A stretch of 64,000 nucleotides of DNA, from assembly GCA_009912175.1 (NCBI GenBank), contig WNDQ01000011.1, forward strand, positions 20,916-84,915. The letters are read 5' to 3'. The stretch comes from Paracidovorax wautersii. GTDB taxonomy: Bacteria; Pseudomonadota; Gammaproteobacteria; Burkholderiales; Burkholderiaceae_C. The notes beneath the pieces were generated by a model. It worked only from the letters and a program-made list of their open reading frames with translations, was not told the origin of the DNA and did no database searches. Positions 56,701-64,000 of this stretch are shown here, piece after piece. The position numbers and the translations under genes are program-made. Every line of letters starts with the position of its first letter. Within the stretch, counting starts at the first letter, position 1.

Positions 56701-57279
56701 CCGCGTGAGGTTCTCGCGCGTGTCGGAGAGCCGGTGCTCGGTCTCGCGGCGGCGCTCCTTGTACTTGGACACGCCCGCGGCCTCTTCCAGGAACAGGCGC
56801 AGTTCCTCGGGCTTGGATTCGATGATGCGGCTGATCGTGCCCTGGCCGATGATCGCGTAGGCACGCGGCCCCAGGCCCGTGCCCAGGAACACGTCCTGCA
56901 CGTCGCGGCGGCGCACCACCTGGTTGTTGATGTAGTAGCTCGAATTGCCTTCACGCGTGAGCACGCGTTTGACCGCGATCTCGGTGAACTGGCTCCACTG
57001 CCCGCCCGCGCGGTGGTCGGCGTTGTCGAACACCAGCTCGACCGATGCGCGCGACGCCGGCTTGCGTGTGGTCGTGCCGTTGAAGATCACGTCCTGCATG
57101 GACTCGCCACGCAGCTCGCTGGCCTTGGACTCGCCCAGCACCCAGCGCACCGCGTCCATGATGTTGGACTTGCCGCAGCCATTGGGCCCCACCACCCCCA
57201 CGAGCTGCCCCGGCAGCATGAAGGTGGTCGGCTCCGCGAACGATTTGAAACCTGCTAGCTTGATCGAAGTGAGACGCAC
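53767..57279 (-). CDS. smc: Chromosome segregation ATPase SMC
   Basis: 1170 residues. N-terminal Walker A GPNGCGKSNIMDAVRWVLGE, long coiled coils (about 170-480 and 650-990), a hinge around 500-650 (LAGLWTRLGIEQGWENALEAAL), and the C-terminal signature HLLSGGEKALTAIALVFAIFQ with Walker B PFCLLDEVDAPLDD. Full length and intact. It compacts and separates chromosomes with ScpA and ScpB. The zipA gene follows directly. Confidence 0.97.
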   Translation of the reverse strand: MRLTSIKLAGFKSFAEPTTFMLPGQLVGVVGPNGCGKSNIMDAVRWVLGESKASELRGESMQDVIFNGTTTRKPASRASVELVFDNADHRAGGQWSQFTEIAVKRVLTREGNSSYYINNQVVRRRDVQDVFLGTGLGPRAYAIIGQGTISRIIESKPEELRLFLEEAAGVSKYKERRRETEHRLSDTRENLTRVEDILRELNANLDKLERQAEVATRYNTLQSQVALKQQQLWFLKKSEAEAEQGRIQTEGLKAVNDLESRMADLRHVEADLETIRQAHYGAGDKVNQAQGQLYEASAEVGKLEAEIRFVVEGRQRAEQRLLQLKEQSTQWEQRREDAAHEIETLAEQSVGAEEQAETLAAQVEEQGLRLPDLEDALRQAQQQSGEQRSAVVQVQQQIQVLATEQRHIDDQMRQLGNRRERLDADRKALAAPDEQRLANLQAQLTDQQESQAMAEARLAELHDLVPQLDEARRAQQQTVNTESARKADLSARQEALKALQDKVKTDGKLQPWLAKHGLDGLAGLWTRLGIEQGWENALEAALRERMGALAIGRLETVRAFAGDAPPAKLAFYTAPVAAAPEGDAALPRLADKLRVHDASLKALLVDWLHGCHTAHSLEDALGARSRLQPGDVIYVPDGHAVSAHAVAFYAQDSEQAGMLARAQEIDNLDKEIRAHSFIAEEARTALVRAEAAYTDATQRLAQARREQSEGQSRLHELQVETLRLSQMAEQTRARSEQIAGDLAEVDGHLEDLQERRVTAEARFEELDMQLADTQERHAQLDERVIQAERKLAEAREQLRVLERQSQESGYAQRSLAAREAELNRAIETATQQLQSIAAEQQRVHDELNRHNDAAAEGGLQEALAAKALREETLAALRSEYDDLTAKLRASDERRLQLERELDPLRQRITDFQLKEQAARLGLEQYSQQLAEAEADLEAVAKSIEEGGVKLTGLQGEIDRYQREIAALGAVNLAALDELAAARERKQFLDAQTADLIDAMTTLEDAIRKIDAETRDLLGNTFNIVNTHFGRMFPELFGGGQARLVMTGEEILDAGVQVIAQPPGKKNQTIHLLSGGEKALTAIALVFAIFQLNPAPFCLLDEVDAPLDDANTERYAKLVTHMSQDTQFLFISHNKIAMEMARQLIGVTMQEQGVSRIVAVDMEAATNLMEA

Positions 57280-57318
57280 GGCGAACCCGGTCGGGGGAAG
57301 GAACTCTGGGGGAAAGAC

Positions 57319-57345
57319 CCAAAACGCCCGGCAGACCGGGCGATG
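57319..57345 (-). terminator. Terminator after the response regulator gene
   Basis: Minus strand CGCCCGG-TCTG-CCGGGCG (57325-57342), then TTTTGGG. It separates the two-component operon from smc, which reads the same way. Confidence 0.75.
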
Positions 57346-57408
57346 GGATGCGGCGATGATAACGCCTGTCCTGGCACTCCCAAATAGGGAGCATTTCCAC
57401 CGTTGTCC

Positions 57409-58149
57409 TCAGGGGGCGAGCAAGCCCTGCTGCAAGGCCAGCAACGTGATCTCCGCCTGGTTGCGGCAGCCGGTTTTCTGTTTGACGTGGTAGAGGTGCG
57501 TGCCCACGGTGCGCGGCGAGATGTGCAACTGAGCCGCGATGTCGGCCACGCTGGCGCCGCGCGCCAGTTGCAGGAAGACCTCGAATTCGCGTTCCGACAG
57601 GGCGGCGACGGCGGCCGGTCGGGGCGAGCCGCTGGGTGCGTGGGCGCGCGGGGCGTGCAGGCCGCCGGGCAGTTCGTCGAGCGCGACGGCCTGGGCCAGT
57701 GCAGGGTCAAGGTAGCGCTGGCCGCGCGCGACCTGGCGCACGGCTTCGAGCAAGGCCTGCGGCGGCGAGCGCTTGGAGAGATAGCCGCGCCCGCCCGCGC
57801 GCATCAGGTGGCGCACGTGGCTGGCATCTTCATGCGCGCTGAGCGCGAGCACCTTGAGGGCAGGCAAGCGCGCCAGCAGTTGGCGGGTGGCCTCGATACC
57901 GGTGATGCCGGGCATGGCCACGTCCATGACCACGACGTCGGGCGCGGCCTGGGCCGGGCCGTCCAGGGCCGGCCCCAGCCGCTCGCGCAGCCAGGCCAGC
58001 GCCTGCTCGCCCGAGCCGACCTCGCCGACGACTTCCACGTCGTCGGCCGACTCCAGCAGCAGGCGAAAGCCCATGCGCACGAGTTCATGGTCGTCGACCA
58101 GCAGAACGCGGCAGCGGCCGGGCTTCAAGGCGGTGGAGGTATCGGGCAT
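57409..58149 (-). CDS. LuxR-type two-component response regulator
   Basis: 246 residues from ATG at 58149 (MPDTSTALKPGRCRVLLVDDHELVRMGF). Receiver domain with acidic pocket DDHE, phosphorylated Asp in VVVMDVAMPG, Thr/Ser-Lys positions ALSAHED and YLSKRSP. C-terminal LuxR helix-turn-helix (LSEREFEVFLQLARGASVADIAAQLHISPRTVGTHLYHVKQKTG). Partner of the adjacent kinase. Similar pairs regulate PQQ-dependent alcohol oxidation in other bacteria, and pqqABCDE is next door, so that role is plausible but inferred. Confidence 0.92.
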   Translation of the reverse strand: MPDTSTALKPGRCRVLLVDDHELVRMGFRLLLESADDVEVVGEVGSGEQALAWLRERLGPALDGPAQAAPDVVVMDVAMPGITGIEATRQLLARLPALKVLALSAHEDASHVRHLMRAGGRGYLSKRSPPQALLEAVRQVARGQRYLDPALAQAVALDELPGGLHAPRAHAPSGSPRPAAVAALSEREFEVFLQLARGASVADIAAQLHISPRTVGTHLYHVKQKTGCRNQAEITLLALQQGLLAP

Positions 58150-58162
58150 GCCAGAAAAGAAA

Positions 58163-59560
58163 TCAGGTGTTCGTTGATTCCGCGCCGCCGTCCGCCGGCG
58201 GAAACGAAGCAGTGATGGCCAGGCCGCCTTCCGGCGCCCGCGAAAAAACCAGCGTGCCGCCCAGTGCCAGCACCCGCTCGCGCATGCCGTACAGACCGAA
58301 GTGGCCGTCCACGGGCCCGGGCTCGGCCATGCCGGGGCCGTCGTCGGCAACGCGCAGCGCCAGCGCCTCAGGCGTTTGCGCGAGCAACACCCAGGCCTGG
58401 CTGGCGCCCACGGCGTGCTTGGCAATGTTGTTGAGCGCCTCCTGCACCAGGCGGTAGATGCCGATCTGCGCATCCTCGGGCCAGCCGGCGCCGGGCTCGC
58501 GCCCATCGGGCGACGGCGACGCTTCCAGATGCCAGGCGACGTCCGGGCGCTGCTGGCGCATGGCCTGCACCAGATCGGCCAGGGCATCGGCCAGACCAAG
58601 CCGGTCGAGCGCGGGCGGGCGCAGTCGCGGGATGAGCCGGTGCATGGCCGCGTAGAGCTCGTCGCTGGCGCGCTGCAGCAACTCCCCTGCCCGCTGCGCG
58701 GTCGGGTCGCCGCCGGCCTTGGCCGTGCAGCGCGCCACCAGGGTGTGGGCGAGCGAGCGCACGGCCGTGAGCGACTGGCCCAGTTCGTCGTGCAGCGTCG
58801 CGGCCAGCGAACGCCGCTCGGCCTCGATGCGTGTGGTCAGCGCATGGACGAAGCGCCGCTCGGCCAGGAGCTCGGCCTGGGTCTGCGCGGCCACGCGCAC
58901 GGCGTCCTGCTGGTCTTGCAGCGACTGTGCCATGGCGTTGACCGTGCGGCCGATGGCCGCGGCCTCGGCACCGGGCAGCGGCGGCAGCCGCGCCGCGAGG
59001 TCGCCATGGCCGATCCGCTCGAGCGTGGACTGGATACGCACCAGCGGCGCCATCCATCGCCCGACAGCCAGAAACACGACGAGGTTGACGGCCAGCAACA
59101 GCAGCAAGGTGGCCGCGGTCTGCACTTTCATGTCGTCCCAGCCGTCGAGCACGGCGCGTGTCGGGTTGGCGCGGATCTCCAGCCAGCCGCCTCGCACGGG
59201 CACGTCGAACGTCGCCTGCCGCGGCGTGACCAGCCAGGCGTACCAGTGCGGCGCATCGCGCCCCTGCTTGTAGCTGGACGGCGGCGACTGGTAGAGCCGC
59301 TGGCCCTGGCTGTCGTAGAGCACCATGTCGTTGGAGCGCACACGGCCCACACGGGCCAGGAAACGGGCCAGTTCAGCCGGATCACCCGAGGCGTAATTCA
59401 CGACCACGTCGCGCACCAGCTGCGTGGCAATGCGGTGCGAGGCCAGGATCTCCTCGCGCACCGCAGCTCGCGTGCCCTGGATGTCGACGGCCGTCAGCAC
59501 CCCCATCATGAGCGCCATGAGCCCAGCCACCATGAGCTGGATGCAGGTGCGCAAGCTCAT
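58163..59560 (-). CDS. NarX-type sensor histidine kinase
   Basis: 465 residues from ATG at 59560 (MSLRTCIQLMVAGLMALMMG). First membrane segment, a periplasmic sensor region of about 120 residues (VRDVVVNYASGDPAEL to TRAVLDGWDD), second membrane segment (TAATLLLLLAVNLVVFLAV), HAMP, then HisKA_3 with the phospho-His in LAATLHDELGQSLTAVR and an HATPase domain (YRLVQEALNNIAKHA, VADDGPGM, GLYGMRERV). It phosphorylates the LuxR-type regulator 13 bp downstream. Start overlaps the upstream hydrolase stop by 4 bp. Confidence 0.92.
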   Translation of the reverse strand: MSLRTCIQLMVAGLMALMMGVLTAVDIQGTRAAVREEILASHRIATQLVRDVVVNYASGDPAELARFLARVGRVRSNDMVLYDSQGQRLYQSPPSSYKQGRDAPHWYAWLVTPRQATFDVPVRGGWLEIRANPTRAVLDGWDDMKVQTAATLLLLLAVNLVVFLAVGRWMAPLVRIQSTLERIGHGDLAARLPPLPGAEAAAIGRTVNAMAQSLQDQQDAVRVAAQTQAELLAERRFVHALTTRIEAERRSLAATLHDELGQSLTAVRSLAHTLVARCTAKAGGDPTAQRAGELLQRASDELYAAMHRLIPRLRPPALDRLGLADALADLVQAMRQQRPDVAWHLEASPSPDGREPGAGWPEDAQIGIYRLVQEALNNIAKHAVGASQAWVLLAQTPEALALRVADDGPGMAEPGPVDGHFGLYGMRERVLALGGTLVFSRAPEGGLAITASFPPADGGAESTNT

Positions 59561-60564
59561 GAGCCAGCCCCCTCGCCAACGCGCTGTAGCCCGCGCGCCA
59601 GCGCATCCAGGCCCGCATGCCAGGCCGCCAGCATGGCCGGCGCAAAGGCATCGTGCCCGACGCCGGGCACGATGCGCAGTGCCGCCGCATCGCCGCCCAG
59701 GCATTCCGCCACCCGGTGCGCCTGGGCCGGCGGGCACAGGGCGTCGGCCCCGCCCTGGACCAGGGCCCAGGGATGCGCCCGGCCCCAGCCGCGCAACGAC
59801 GCCAGCACGGCGGGCATGTCGACGAAGCAGCCGTGAACCAGGTAATGAACCTGCACACGCGCGCGCTGCAGGACGGCGGGGGCGTTGCCGCCGGCCGCCC
59901 CAATGCCCGAGGGCAAGGCCGCACGCGCCTGTTCATTGCGCGTCCAGGCCTGGGCGGCGTTCAGGGCCAGCGCGTCGTCACCGGCGAACAGCAGGGCATA
60001 CAAACGCGCCAGACGTTGGCGCGGCGTGGCTGGCTCCAGGTCCGCCGCCCATGCCAGCAGGTCGCGCCACGGCGGGGCGGCGGCGGGTGCGGCCGGCGCG
60101 CTCAGCAGTGCGTGGACCTCGGCGGCGCTGGCCAGGAAAGGCGCGCGCAGCATCAAGCCCTGCACACACTGCGGCCACCGCGCCGCATAGGCCAGCGCCA
60201 GCGTCGCGCCCCAAGAGCCGCCGGCCACCACCCAGCGCTCGATGCCCAGGGCCGTGCGCAGCCGCTCCAGATCGCTCAGCAGGTCCTGCGTCGTATTGTT
60301 CGAGACCGCAGCGGCCCGCGGGCCGTCGTCATGGATGCTGCGGCCGGCGCCGCGCTGATCGATCAGGATCACGCGCCAGCGCTGCGGATCGAACTGCCGG
60401 CGCTGGCGCGGCGAGCTGCCGCTGCCCGGCCCGCCATGCAGCCACAGCAGTGCAGGCGCCTGCGGGTGGCCACACTGCTCCCAGTAGACGTGGTGGCCGC
60501 CGCTGACAGGCAGCCAGCCCTACGCGAGCGGCTCGGTGGCGGGAAAGAGCCGGTCGGAATCCAT
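59557..60564 (-). pseudogene. Prolyl-iminopeptidase-like alpha/beta hydrolase with an early stop codon
   Basis: One continuous frame from ATG at 60564 (MDSDRLFPATEPLA) to 59557, broken only by TAG at 60520-60522 (codon 15). Beyond it come GWLPVSGGHHVYWEQ, oxyanion motif LLWLHGGPGSGSS, ILIDQRGAGRS, nucleophile VAGGSWGATLALAYA, and catalytic GADALCP and GHDAF, all as in proline iminopeptidase. Repaired length 335 residues. Relatives have Trp or His at the stop position, so TGG to TAG is likely. No ATG, GTG or TTG restart lies between the stop and HGGPG. First gene of the unit with the kinase and regulator. Confidence 0.85.
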
Positions 60565-60636
60565 GGCGGGGATTGTAGAAAGGCCCCGGCGGCAGCCTGC
60601 CGGCGCAGGGCGCGCGGCCGGGGCCGCCGCGGGGCA

Positions 60637-60667
60637 TTTCATGAAAATCATGAGGCCTGTTTCATGA
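60637..60667. promoter_or_regulatory. Cluster of TCATGA palindromes between the hydrolase unit and pqqA
   Basis: TCATGA occurs at 60639-60644, 60648-60653 and 60662-60667; the first sits in the longer palindrome TTTCATGAAA. A regulator binding site is possible, given the divergent two-component genes. No strong -35/-10 pair was identified in this gap. Confidence 0.4.
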
Positions 60668-60790
60668 CGCTGCGCAGGACAAGGAGCCCGGCCTTTTCCC
60701 ACAATGGTTGCTGCTGGCGCGTGCGCCATTGCCCCCGGGGCGAGAACGCCCGCCGGCATTTTTTGCCATCAACCCATCAAGGAGTGCTTC

Positions 60791-60865
60791 ATGAAATGGG
60801 AAACCCCTAAGGCCGTGGATCTGCGTTTCGGTTTCGAGATCACGATGTACGTGTTCAACCGCTGA
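60791..60865 (+). CDS. pqqA: PQQ precursor peptide PqqA
   Basis: 24 residues: MKWETPKAVDLRFGFEITMY then VFNR. Glu16 and Tyr20 in FEITMY are the two residues cross-linked by PqqE and become the PQQ skeleton. RBS AAGGAG lies 7-8 bp upstream. Intact and of standard length. Leader of the pqqABCDE cluster. Confidence 0.95.
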   Translation: MKWETPKAVDLRFGFEITMYVFNR

Positions 60866-60943
60866 CCCGTCCAGCCGACCCGCCCGCCGGCTTCGGCCTG
60901 GCGGGCTCCACTTGCGCACGCGCCCTCTCTGTTTCTGCCCCCC

Positions 60944-61723
60944 ATGAAAATCAAGGTTCTTGGCTCGGCCGCCGGTGGCGGCTTTCCGCAATGGAACTGC
61001 AACTGCGGCAACTGCACGGCCGCGCGCGCCGGCGCGGCGCGACAGCGGCATCGCCGCCGTGCTGCTGATGGACGCCCAGATCGACCACGTCACCGGCCTG
61101 CTGATGCTGCGCGAATCGTCGCGCCCCCTGCCCGTCTACGCCACCGCCCCCGTGCTGGCCGACCTGCACGCCGGCCTGCCGCTGCTCGACGTGCTGCGCC
61201 ACTACTGCGGCACGGTCGAGCACACCCTGCCGCTGGACGGGCGCCCCTTCACGATCGCGCCGGTCGGCGGCGTGCAGTTCGAGGCCGTGCCCCTCATCAG
61301 CAAGGCCCCGCCTATTCGCCGCACCGCCACGACCCGCAGCCTGGCGACAACATCGGCCTGCTGATCACCAGCGAAGCCAGCGGACGCCGCGCCTTCTACG
61401 CGCCCGGCCTGGGCCAGATCGACCCCGCGGCTGCGCGGGCCATGGACGCGGCCGACGTGCTGCTGCTGGACGGCACCTTCTGGGACGAGGACGAGATGAT
61501 CCGCCTGGGCCTGTCAGCCAAGCCCGCGCGCAGCATGGGCCACATTCCGCAGAGCGGGCCGGGCAACCTGCTCGATCTGCTGGCGCGCTACCCGGACAAG
61601 CGCCGCATCCTCATCCACATCAACAACAGCAACCCGGTGCTGCGCGCCGACTCGCCCGAGCGCGCCGCACTCGAGCGCGCAGGCGTGGAACTGGCCTTCG
61701 ACGGCATGGAGATCACGCTTTGA
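60944..61723 (+). pseudogene. pqqB: PQQ biosynthesis protein PqqB with internal deletion and frameshift
   Basis: Starts correctly (MKIKVLGSAAGGGFPQWNCNCGNC) and ends correctly ([39 protein letters not shown]). In between, after TAARAGAAR, the homologous frame jumps to RDSGIAAVLLMDAQIDHVTGLL. The usual stretch with ARTQSS and NASPDI, about 45 residues, is absent. The middle lies in another frame until about 61310, where CCGCCTATTCG (one C fewer than expected) returns it to the first frame. The open frame is 259 residues against about 303 normally and encodes scrambled sequence in the middle. The oxygenase-like product is unlikely to work. Confidence 0.85.
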
Positions 61724-62517
61724 CGACCACGCCCCTTTCTTCCGCCCTGACGCAGGACAGCGTCCTCTCGCCCGTGCGTTTCATGCCGGTCATCGCGCCC
61801 ATCCGCAACACGGACGACACGCAGGCGCCCTGGAGCCGCGCCGAATTCGAGGCCCGGCTGCGCGGCAAAGGTGCCCTCTACCATATTCACCACCCGTTCA
61901 ACGTGCGGCTCAACAGCGGCCAGTGCACGCCCGCGCAAGTGCGCGGCTGGATCGCCAACCGCTTCTACTACCAGTGGTGCATTCCGCAGAAGGACGCGGC
62001 CGTGCTGGCCAATTGCCCCGACCGCGCGGTGCGGCGCGAATGGCTGGTGCGGCTGCTCGACCACGACGGCCATGGCGACTTCCAGGGCGACGCGGCCGGC
62101 GGCCTCGAAGCCTGGACCCGGCTGGGCGAGGCGGCCGGCATCCAGCGCGAGGAACTGTGGTCGCTGCAGCACGTGCAGCCTGCCGTGCGCTTCGCCTGCG
62201 ACGCCTACGTCAACTTCGTGCGCCACGCGCCATGGCAGGAAGCGGTCTGCTCCTCGCTCACCGAGATGTTCGCGCCCCAGATCCACAAGGACCGGCTGGC
62301 CACCTGGCCGCAGCACTACCCTTGGATCGCCGCCGAGGGGCTGCATTACTTTCGCAGCCGCATCCCGCTGGCCCAGCGCGACGTCGACCACGGCCTGGCC
62401 GTGACGCTGGCGCACTTCACCACGCATGCGCAACAGACACGCGCGCTCGACATCCTGCAGTTCAAGCTCGACATCCTCTGGAGCATGCTCGACGCCATCG
62501 AGAAAGCCTACCCATGA
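61720..62517 (+). CDS. pqqC: Pyrroloquinoline-quinone synthase PqqC
   Basis: 265 residues if started at TTG 61720, which overlaps the pqqB stop; ATG at 61786 is the alternative. [50 protein letters not shown] is the diagnostic PqqC core, and LDHDGHGD follows. Catalytic His and Tyr residues of the helical bundle appear intact. It carries out the final ring closure and eight-electron oxidation to PQQ. The extra N-terminal 20-25 residues are longer than usual, supporting the later start. Confidence 0.93.
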   Translation: MTTTPLSSALTQDSVLSPVRFMPVIAPIRNTDDTQAPWSRAEFEARLRGKGALYHIHHPFNVRLNSGQCTPAQVRGWIANRFYYQWCIPQKDAAVLANCPDRAVRREWLVRLLDHDGHGDFQGDAAGGLEAWTRLGEAAGIQREELWSLQHVQPAVRFACDAYVNFVRHAPWQEAVCSSLTEMFAPQIHKDRLATWPQHYPWIAAEGLHYFRSRIPLAQRDVDHGLAVTLAHFTTHAQQTRALDILQFKLDILWSMLDAIEKAYP

Positions 62518-62783
62518 ACCCCGCCGCCCTTCCCGACAAGCCCCGGCTCAACCGCCTGTTTCGCCTGCAGTGGGAGCCCGCGCAGGACGCCCACGTGCTG
62601 CTCTACCCGGAAGGCATGGTCAAGCTCAATGCCAGCGCCGCCGCCATCTTGCAAAGCTGCGACGGCGAACGTGATGTGGCGCAGATCGTTGAGCACCTCG
62701 AACAACGATTCGACACCACCGGCCTGGCCGCCGACGTGACCGGCTGGCTGGCCACGGCCACCGAGCGCGGCTGGGTGGTGTGA
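62514..62783 (+). CDS. pqqD: PqqA-binding chaperone PqqD
   Basis: 89 residues from ATG at 62514, overlapping the pqqC stop (ATGA). [57 protein letters not shown] is the RRE-type winged-helix fold that presents PqqA to PqqE. Intact. Its stop overlaps the pqqE start. Confidence 0.95.
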   Translation: MNPAALPDKPRLNRLFRLQWEPAQDAHVLLYPEGMVKLNASAAAILQSCDGERDVAQIVEHLEQRFDTTGLAADVTGWLATATERGWVV

Positions 62784-63692
62784 GCCGCCGGCAGCAACGC
62801 ATGGCCCAAGCCCGCCGCGTCATCCCGATCCAGTCCCAGCCCGCCGCGGCCGCGCCGGCGGTGGCCGGCGGCCCGTTCCAGGTGCCGCAGAACCCGCCCG
62901 TGGTGCCCTCCGGCCCGCCGCTGTGGCTGCTGGCCGAGCTCACCTACCGCTGCCCGCTGCACTGCGTGTTCTGCTACAACCCGCTCGGCTACGCCAACGT
63001 GCGCGACGAGCTGGACACCGGCGAATGGGTCGACGTGCTGCGCCAGGCCCGCGCCCTGGGCGCGGCCCAGCTCGGTTTTTCGGGCGGCGAGCCGCTGCTG
63101 CGCGAGGACCTGGAAGAACTGGTGGCCGAGGCGCGCCGCCTGGGCTTCTACACCAACCTCATCACCTCGGGCGTCGGCCTGACCGAACAGCGCATCGGCG
63201 CGCTCAAGGCGGCGGGGCTGGACCACATCCAGCTCTCGTTCCAGGATTCCACGCGCGAGATGAACGACTTCCTCTCGAACACCAAGACCTTCGCGCTCAA
63301 GCAGCGCGTGGCCGAGCTGATCAAGCGCCACGACTACCCCATGGTGATGAACTGCGTGCTGCACCGCTACAACCTGCCGCACATCGCCCAGATCATCGAC
63401 ATGGCGCTGGCCATGGGCGCCGAATACCTGGAGCTGGCCAACACCCAGTACTACGGCTGGGCCCTCAAGAACCGCGCCCAGCTCATGCCCACGCTGGAAC
63501 AACTGCGGCAGGCCGAGGCCGTGGTCAACGACTACCGCGCGCGCATCGGCAACCGCTGCCGGCTGCTGTTCGTGGTGCCGGACTATCACGAAGACCGGCC
63601 CAAGGCCTGCATGAGCGGCTGGGGCAGCATCTTCCTGGGCGTGGCCCCCGACGGCGCGGCCCTGCCCTGCCACAACGCGCGCGAGCTGATCT
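62780..63692 (+). pseudogene. pqqE: PQQ radical SAM enzyme PqqE, cut by an insertion sequence
   Basis: GTG at 62780 overlaps the pqqD stop. Radical SAM cluster motif [11 protein letters not shown], then [17 protein letters not shown] and [15 protein letters not shown]. The SPASM region begins ([27 protein letters not shown]) but the native sequence ends near residue 303. The auxiliary-cluster Cys residues of the C-terminus (about 75 residues) are missing. The frame reads on into the insertion sequence for about 20 foreign residues and stops at 63754. Without the auxiliary clusters the Glu-Tyr cross-link cannot be made. Confidence 0.9.
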
Positions 63693-64000
63693 TGCCCCCG
63701 TTTCACGGACACCCCTATAAGCGATTAACTATCGCAATAGGAGGTGGACGATGACCAAGAGCAAGGCAGGCAGAAAGGGGCAGGAGTTCAGCCTGGAGTT
63801 CAGGCAGCAGGCACTGTTGCGAGCGGCCACAGAAGGGGTAACCACGGTGGCTCGTGATCTGGGGTTGCAGCCTGCCCAGCTGTACAGTTGGCGCGCCCAG
63901 GCGCGGCGGCACGACCAGGACGATCAGGCACAACGCTTGGAGTTGGCCGAACATGCACGGCTCAAACGTGAAGTGGCGCGGCTGGAGGAGGAGAACGCTT
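63693..64000 (+). mobile_element. IS3-family insertion sequence, left end (continues beyond window)
   Basis: The left terminus is placed at TGCCCCCG (63693), where pqqE homology ends and a TG-starting end expected for IS3 elements appears. A short noncoding leader precedes the transposase gene at 63751. The right end, target duplication and orfB lie outside the window, so the boundary is good to a few bases only. Confidence 0.75.
63751..64000 (+). CDS. IS3-type transposase OrfA, N-terminal part
   Basis: At least 83 residues from ATG at 63751, preceded by AGGAGGTGG. Begins [20 protein letters not shown], followed by a helix-turn-helix ([30 protein letters not shown]) and the start of a leucine-zipper-like coiled coil ([20 protein letters not shown]). 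This is the usual OrfA layout; a frameshifted OrfAB fusion would carry the DDE domain. Cut by the window edge. Confidence 0.88.
   Translation, partial: MTKSKAGRKGQEFSLEFRQQALLRAATEGVTTVARDLGLQPAQLYSWRAQARRHDQDDQAQRLELAEHARLKREVARLEEENA

Noticed and set aside
61060..61364. Separate short gene inside pqqB
   Set aside because: It is the native middle of PqqB in the displaced frame, not an independent protein.

Overview
The window is high-GC DNA from a betaproteobacterium, most likely a member of the Burkholderiales close to the Comamonadaceae. Supporting signs are the gene orders xseB-ispA-dxs and smc-zipA, a complete urtABCDE urea transporter block, AcpA-type phosphatase and mprF-acvB genes, and strong G/C third-position bias in nearly every gene. 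This taxonomic reading comes from gene content and order only; no database was searched.

Layout. 1-8.2 kb: the end of a gamma-glutamyltransferase gene, then a divergent purine-related module. A 2-oxoglutarate/Fe(II) oxygenase reads left; an NMT1-type binding protein, a nucleobase-type deaminase and a BMP-type ABC nucleoside/purine importer read right. Each arm has its own copy of what looks like the NMT1-motif (xanthine-I) riboswitch. 8.2-18.3 kb: a frame-broken metallophosphoesterase lipoprotein, a lone and internally shortened ureD, an iron-box-preceded YncE-like beta-propeller protein, a giant FAD/Fe-S dehydrogenase with a divergent LysR regulator, and a FAD amine oxidase. 18.3-24.1 kb: urtEDCBA on the minus strand, with urtA frameshifted. 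24.3-28.8 kb: small envelope proteins, a TetR-SDR-MFS efflux operon with two matching operators, and tRNA-Arg(UCU).

29.2-35.9 kb: a Pho-box-preceded phosphatase and the lysyl-phosphatidylglycerol pair mprF-acvB. Between them are two convergent candidate small RNAs, each with a promoter and an intrinsic terminator. 35.9-47.7 kb: the isoprenoid operon xseB-ispA-dxs, an unexplained structured block and long leader before a Rieske oxygenase, a drug/metabolite transporter, a sulfurtransferase, a ZIP metal transporter, two unknown proteins, and ligA. 47.8-57.3 kb: two YceI genes with a frameshifted cytochrome b561, a LysR/ene-reductase/epoxide-hydrolase-like cassette of different base composition, then zipA and smc. 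57.4-64 kb: a NarX/LuxR-type two-component system with a stop-interrupted alpha/beta hydrolase, facing pqqABCDE. pqqB has lost an internal segment and frame, and pqqE is cut by an IS3-type insertion sequence that runs off the right edge.

A recurring theme is broken genes: single-base frameshifts in the phosphoesterase, urtA, cytochrome b561 and pqqB; a stop codon in the hydrolase; internal losses in ureD and pqqB; and an IS in pqqE. Several frameshifts are losses in short G/C runs, so assembly error must be excluded before calling them real decay. The IS insertion and the larger deletions are harder to explain that way.
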